This document shows positions 23,578-25,283 of a DNA stretch of 25,283 bases, one piece after another. The notes beneath the pieces were generated by a model that was not told the DNA's origin, made no database searches, and worked only from the letters and a program-made list of their open reading frames with translations. The first letter of the stretch is position 1. Each line of letters opens with the position of its first letter. The stretch is taken from positions 1 through 25,283 of the forward strand of contig JAEWZO010000016.1 of NCBI GenBank assembly GCA_023458415.1, read 5' to 3'. This DNA is from Bacteroidota bacterium (GTDB lineage: Bacteria; Bacteroidota; Bacteroidia; Flavobacteriales; Weeksellaceae). The position numbers and the translations under genes were made by a program.

Positions 23578-25283
23578 ATGAGAAAAAAAATATTCAGGTT
23601 TCATATAGTACTCTTTACCTTTATATCACTGTGGTCACAGGCACAAGTTATTCGTGTTGCCCCAACGCCAAGTGGTTATGGTAACGGTTCTTCTTGGGCA
23701 AATGCCTCATCGTTACAGAATGCAATCGCAATCGCTTCTTCCAATTCCCAAATCTGGGTAAAACAAGGAAACTACCCGGTTTCTTCCACCCTTTTGGTTT
23801 CACTTTCCAACATTTCTATTTATGGTGGTTTTGCCGGAAATGAAACTGCACTCAATCAAAGAGATTGGAGCAACAATACCACGGTCTTCAACGGACAAAA
23901 TACCGTGAAAATTATGCGATTTTCATCCAATAACGGAATCATTGATGGGATCCATTTCAGAAACGGATTTGTCACCGGAACAGTAGATACAACCAATGAT
24001 GGCGGTGGAGCTTTACGGTTGGCCGGTCATGATCAAATCATTAGAAATTGTACCTTTTTAAACAATAGATCTACAGCAGAAAGAGGTGCCGGAGCAATTT
24101 TCATTTGGTTTGGAGGAGGGCAATTGATCCAAAATTGCTCTTTTGAAAACAATACCCATACCATCACAACCACCAATTCAAACGGTGGGGGTGCTATCCA
24201 CAATTGGGATGAAGATGTAACCATTCGTAATTGCCGATTTATCAACAACAGTTCCTCCAGAAGCGGTGGCGCCATTTATTCTTGGGGTGAAAATTTCAAT
24301 ATAGAAGGAAGTAGATTTGTAAATAATCATAGTGATGATAATGGCGGGGCAATTCATATAAACAGTAATGATCTTCTCCTTACCAATTCTTTTTTTAGTG
24401 GCAATACAGCCGATGATAGTGGAGGTGCAATTCACAATGACAAACTTTTGAAAGTCAGCAATTCACTTTTCATAAACAACAATGCAAGTAACTTGGGTGG
24501 AGCGATTTACAACAGGGAAGAATTAGCCGTAACCAATTCCACTTTTGTGAACAATAACAACACCGCCATCATTCACTCTCGATTTTCTCCAAGCCAATTC
24601 TTCAATTATTCAACCCATATTTACAATTCCATATTTTATGGAAATACACCCAAAGCTGCAGACTTTTTTTCGGACATCTCTCCGTCTACTGGTATAAATT
24701 CAAATGATGATAGTGAAAAAGACATCAGACGAAACATCGTTCAAGAATATAATTTAGGAACGAACAATATGATTGGAGTAAATCCTCAATTTGTTAACAA
24801 TACCAATAACTTCCGACTACAAACTTTTAGCCCCGCCGTTAATGCCGGAAACAATGCATTGTACAACCAAGTTTCACCAACAAATGCCGGAAGTTCAACG
24901 GATTTAGACGGAAACCCACGGCTTTATGGTACAGCAATAGATTATGGTGCTTATGAATTGCAGCAAATAATTACACCTTCCGTTCCAGCTTGTACATCGG
25001 CAACAATTCCAGCAAACGGTGCAACGAATATTGGCATCGCAACAAACTTTTCGTGGACTGCCGTTACTGGTGCAACTTCCTACCTTCTGCAAATTGGAAC
25101 GGTTTCAGGAACGTGGAATATCTTAAATCAGAATGTTGGAAATGTAACCACCTTTGATTTACCCAATGATTTGAATTATTCTACTCAATATTTTGTCAGA
25201 ATTATTCCTTCTAATTCGGCAGGATCAGCTTCTGGATGTTCTGTGACAAATTTCACAACCGAGGCGCAACCAATTACTGTTCC
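23578..25283 (+). CDS. Secreted parallel beta-helix protein with Pmp-like GGAI/FxNN repeats, partial at the 3' end
   Basis: One frame stays open from ATG 23578 to the window edge, giving at least 568 residues. It begins with a signal peptide (MRKKIFRFHIVLFTFISLWSQA, cleavage near 22/23). Residues about 142-330 hold seven tandem units of about 25 residues, each with a GGA(I/L) element followed by (N/S)xxFxxN, the pattern of chlamydial Pmp repeats and of right-handed beta-helices. Residues about 340-461 resemble the choice-of-anchor Q region (NSIFYGN, SPAVNAGNNALY, TDLDGNPRLYG, DYGAYEL). Residues about 470-561 form a fibronectin-III-like domain (TNFSWTAVTGATSYLLQIG, GCSVTNFTT). Such proteins in Flavobacteriia usually end in a T9SS sorting domain, which would lie beyond the window. 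It is likely a cell-surface or secreted adhesin or glycan-associated protein; no polysaccharide-lyase catalytic residues were identified. Confidence 0.88.
   Translation, partial: MRKKIFRFHIVLFTFISLWSQAQVIRVAPTPSGYGNGSSWANASSLQNAIAIASSNSQIWVKQGNYPVSSTLLVSLSNISIYGGFAGNETALNQRDWSNNTTVFNGQNTVKIMRFSSNNGIIDGIHFRNGFVTGTVDTTNDGGGALRLAGHDQIIRNCTFLNNRSTAERGAGAIFIWFGGGQLIQNCSFENNTHTITTTNSNGGGAIHNWDEDVTIRNCRFINNSSSRSGGAIYSWGENFNIEGSRFVNNHSDDNGGAIHINSNDLLLTNSFFSGNTADDSGGAIHNDKLLKVSNSLFINNNASNLGGAIYNREELAVTNSTFVNNNNTAIIHSRFSPSQFFNYSTHIYNSIFYGNTPKAADFFSDISPSTGINSNDDSEKDIRRNIVQEYNLGTNNMIGVNPQFVNNTNNFRLQTFSPAVNAGNNALYNQVSPTNAGSSTDLDGNPRLYGTAIDYGAYELQQIITPSVPACTSATIPANGATNIGIATNFSWTAVTGATSYLLQIGTVSGTWNILNQNVGNVTTFDLPNDLNYSTQYFVRIIPSNSAGSASGCSVTNFTTEAQPITV

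Noticed and set aside
24033..24435. Minus-strand open frames of 80-85 codons over the repeat region
   Set aside because: They are antisense to the repeat-containing frame that runs from 23578 to the edge and have low-complexity composition.
24001..24570. A CRISPR or tandem DNA repeat array
   Set aside because: The repetition is at the protein level (about 25-residue units); the DNA units differ and there are no constant repeats with unique spacers.

Overview
This window looks like chromosomal DNA of a Flavobacteriia member, most likely a Chryseobacterium-like Weeksellaceae. The evidence is a SusC/SusD pair, T9SS-style secreted proteins, Bacteroidota-length YidC and ArgS, DUF6702 and HupE/UreJ-2 proteins, few Shine-Dalgarno sites, and many promoters of the Bacteroidota type (TTG, 19-20 bases, TAnnTTTG). 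The genus is inferred from protein style and was not tested by a search.

Layout. Bases 1-64 hold the 5' part of a tRNA-Gln(UUG) on the minus strand. recA (298-1299, +) ends at a strong hairpin terminator and faces a minus-strand group: an alkyltransferase-like (ATL) gene broken by a one-base frameshift, a deoxyhypusine synthase homologue, a small secreted barrel-like protein and a short GreA/GreB-type factor. The 300 bases before the Gre-type gene hold a good promoter, a possible 36-codon ORF and a hairpin. Next is a tightly coupled operon argS-menE-arfB (read right to left), then a two-gene susC-susD operon for outer-membrane import of an unknown substrate. rnhB (+) converges on yidC; pyrG and a secreted protein of unknown function follow, all three on the minus strand.

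The right third is mostly plus strand: radA overlapping an ACP-phosphodiesterase-like gene; a DUF6702 protein (minus) divergent from a HupE/UreJ-type membrane protein; a small outer-membrane barrel; an M1 metallopeptidase; and, running off the right edge, a large secreted protein with seven GGAI/FxNN repeats, a choice-of-anchor-Q-like region and a fibronectin-III-like domain.

Most of the window is ordinary housekeeping: DNA repair (recA, radA, rnhB, ATL), translation and ribosome rescue (tRNA-Gln, argS, arfB), CTP and menaquinone synthesis (pyrG, menE), envelope biogenesis (yidC) and nutrient uptake (susCD). I see no CRISPR array, insertion sequence, phage or obvious defence island. The points most worth a second look are the frameshifted ATL gene, the promoter/small-ORF/hairpin leader at 3918-4217, the bacterial deoxyhypusine synthase homologue, and the Pmp-like repeat protein at the right edge.
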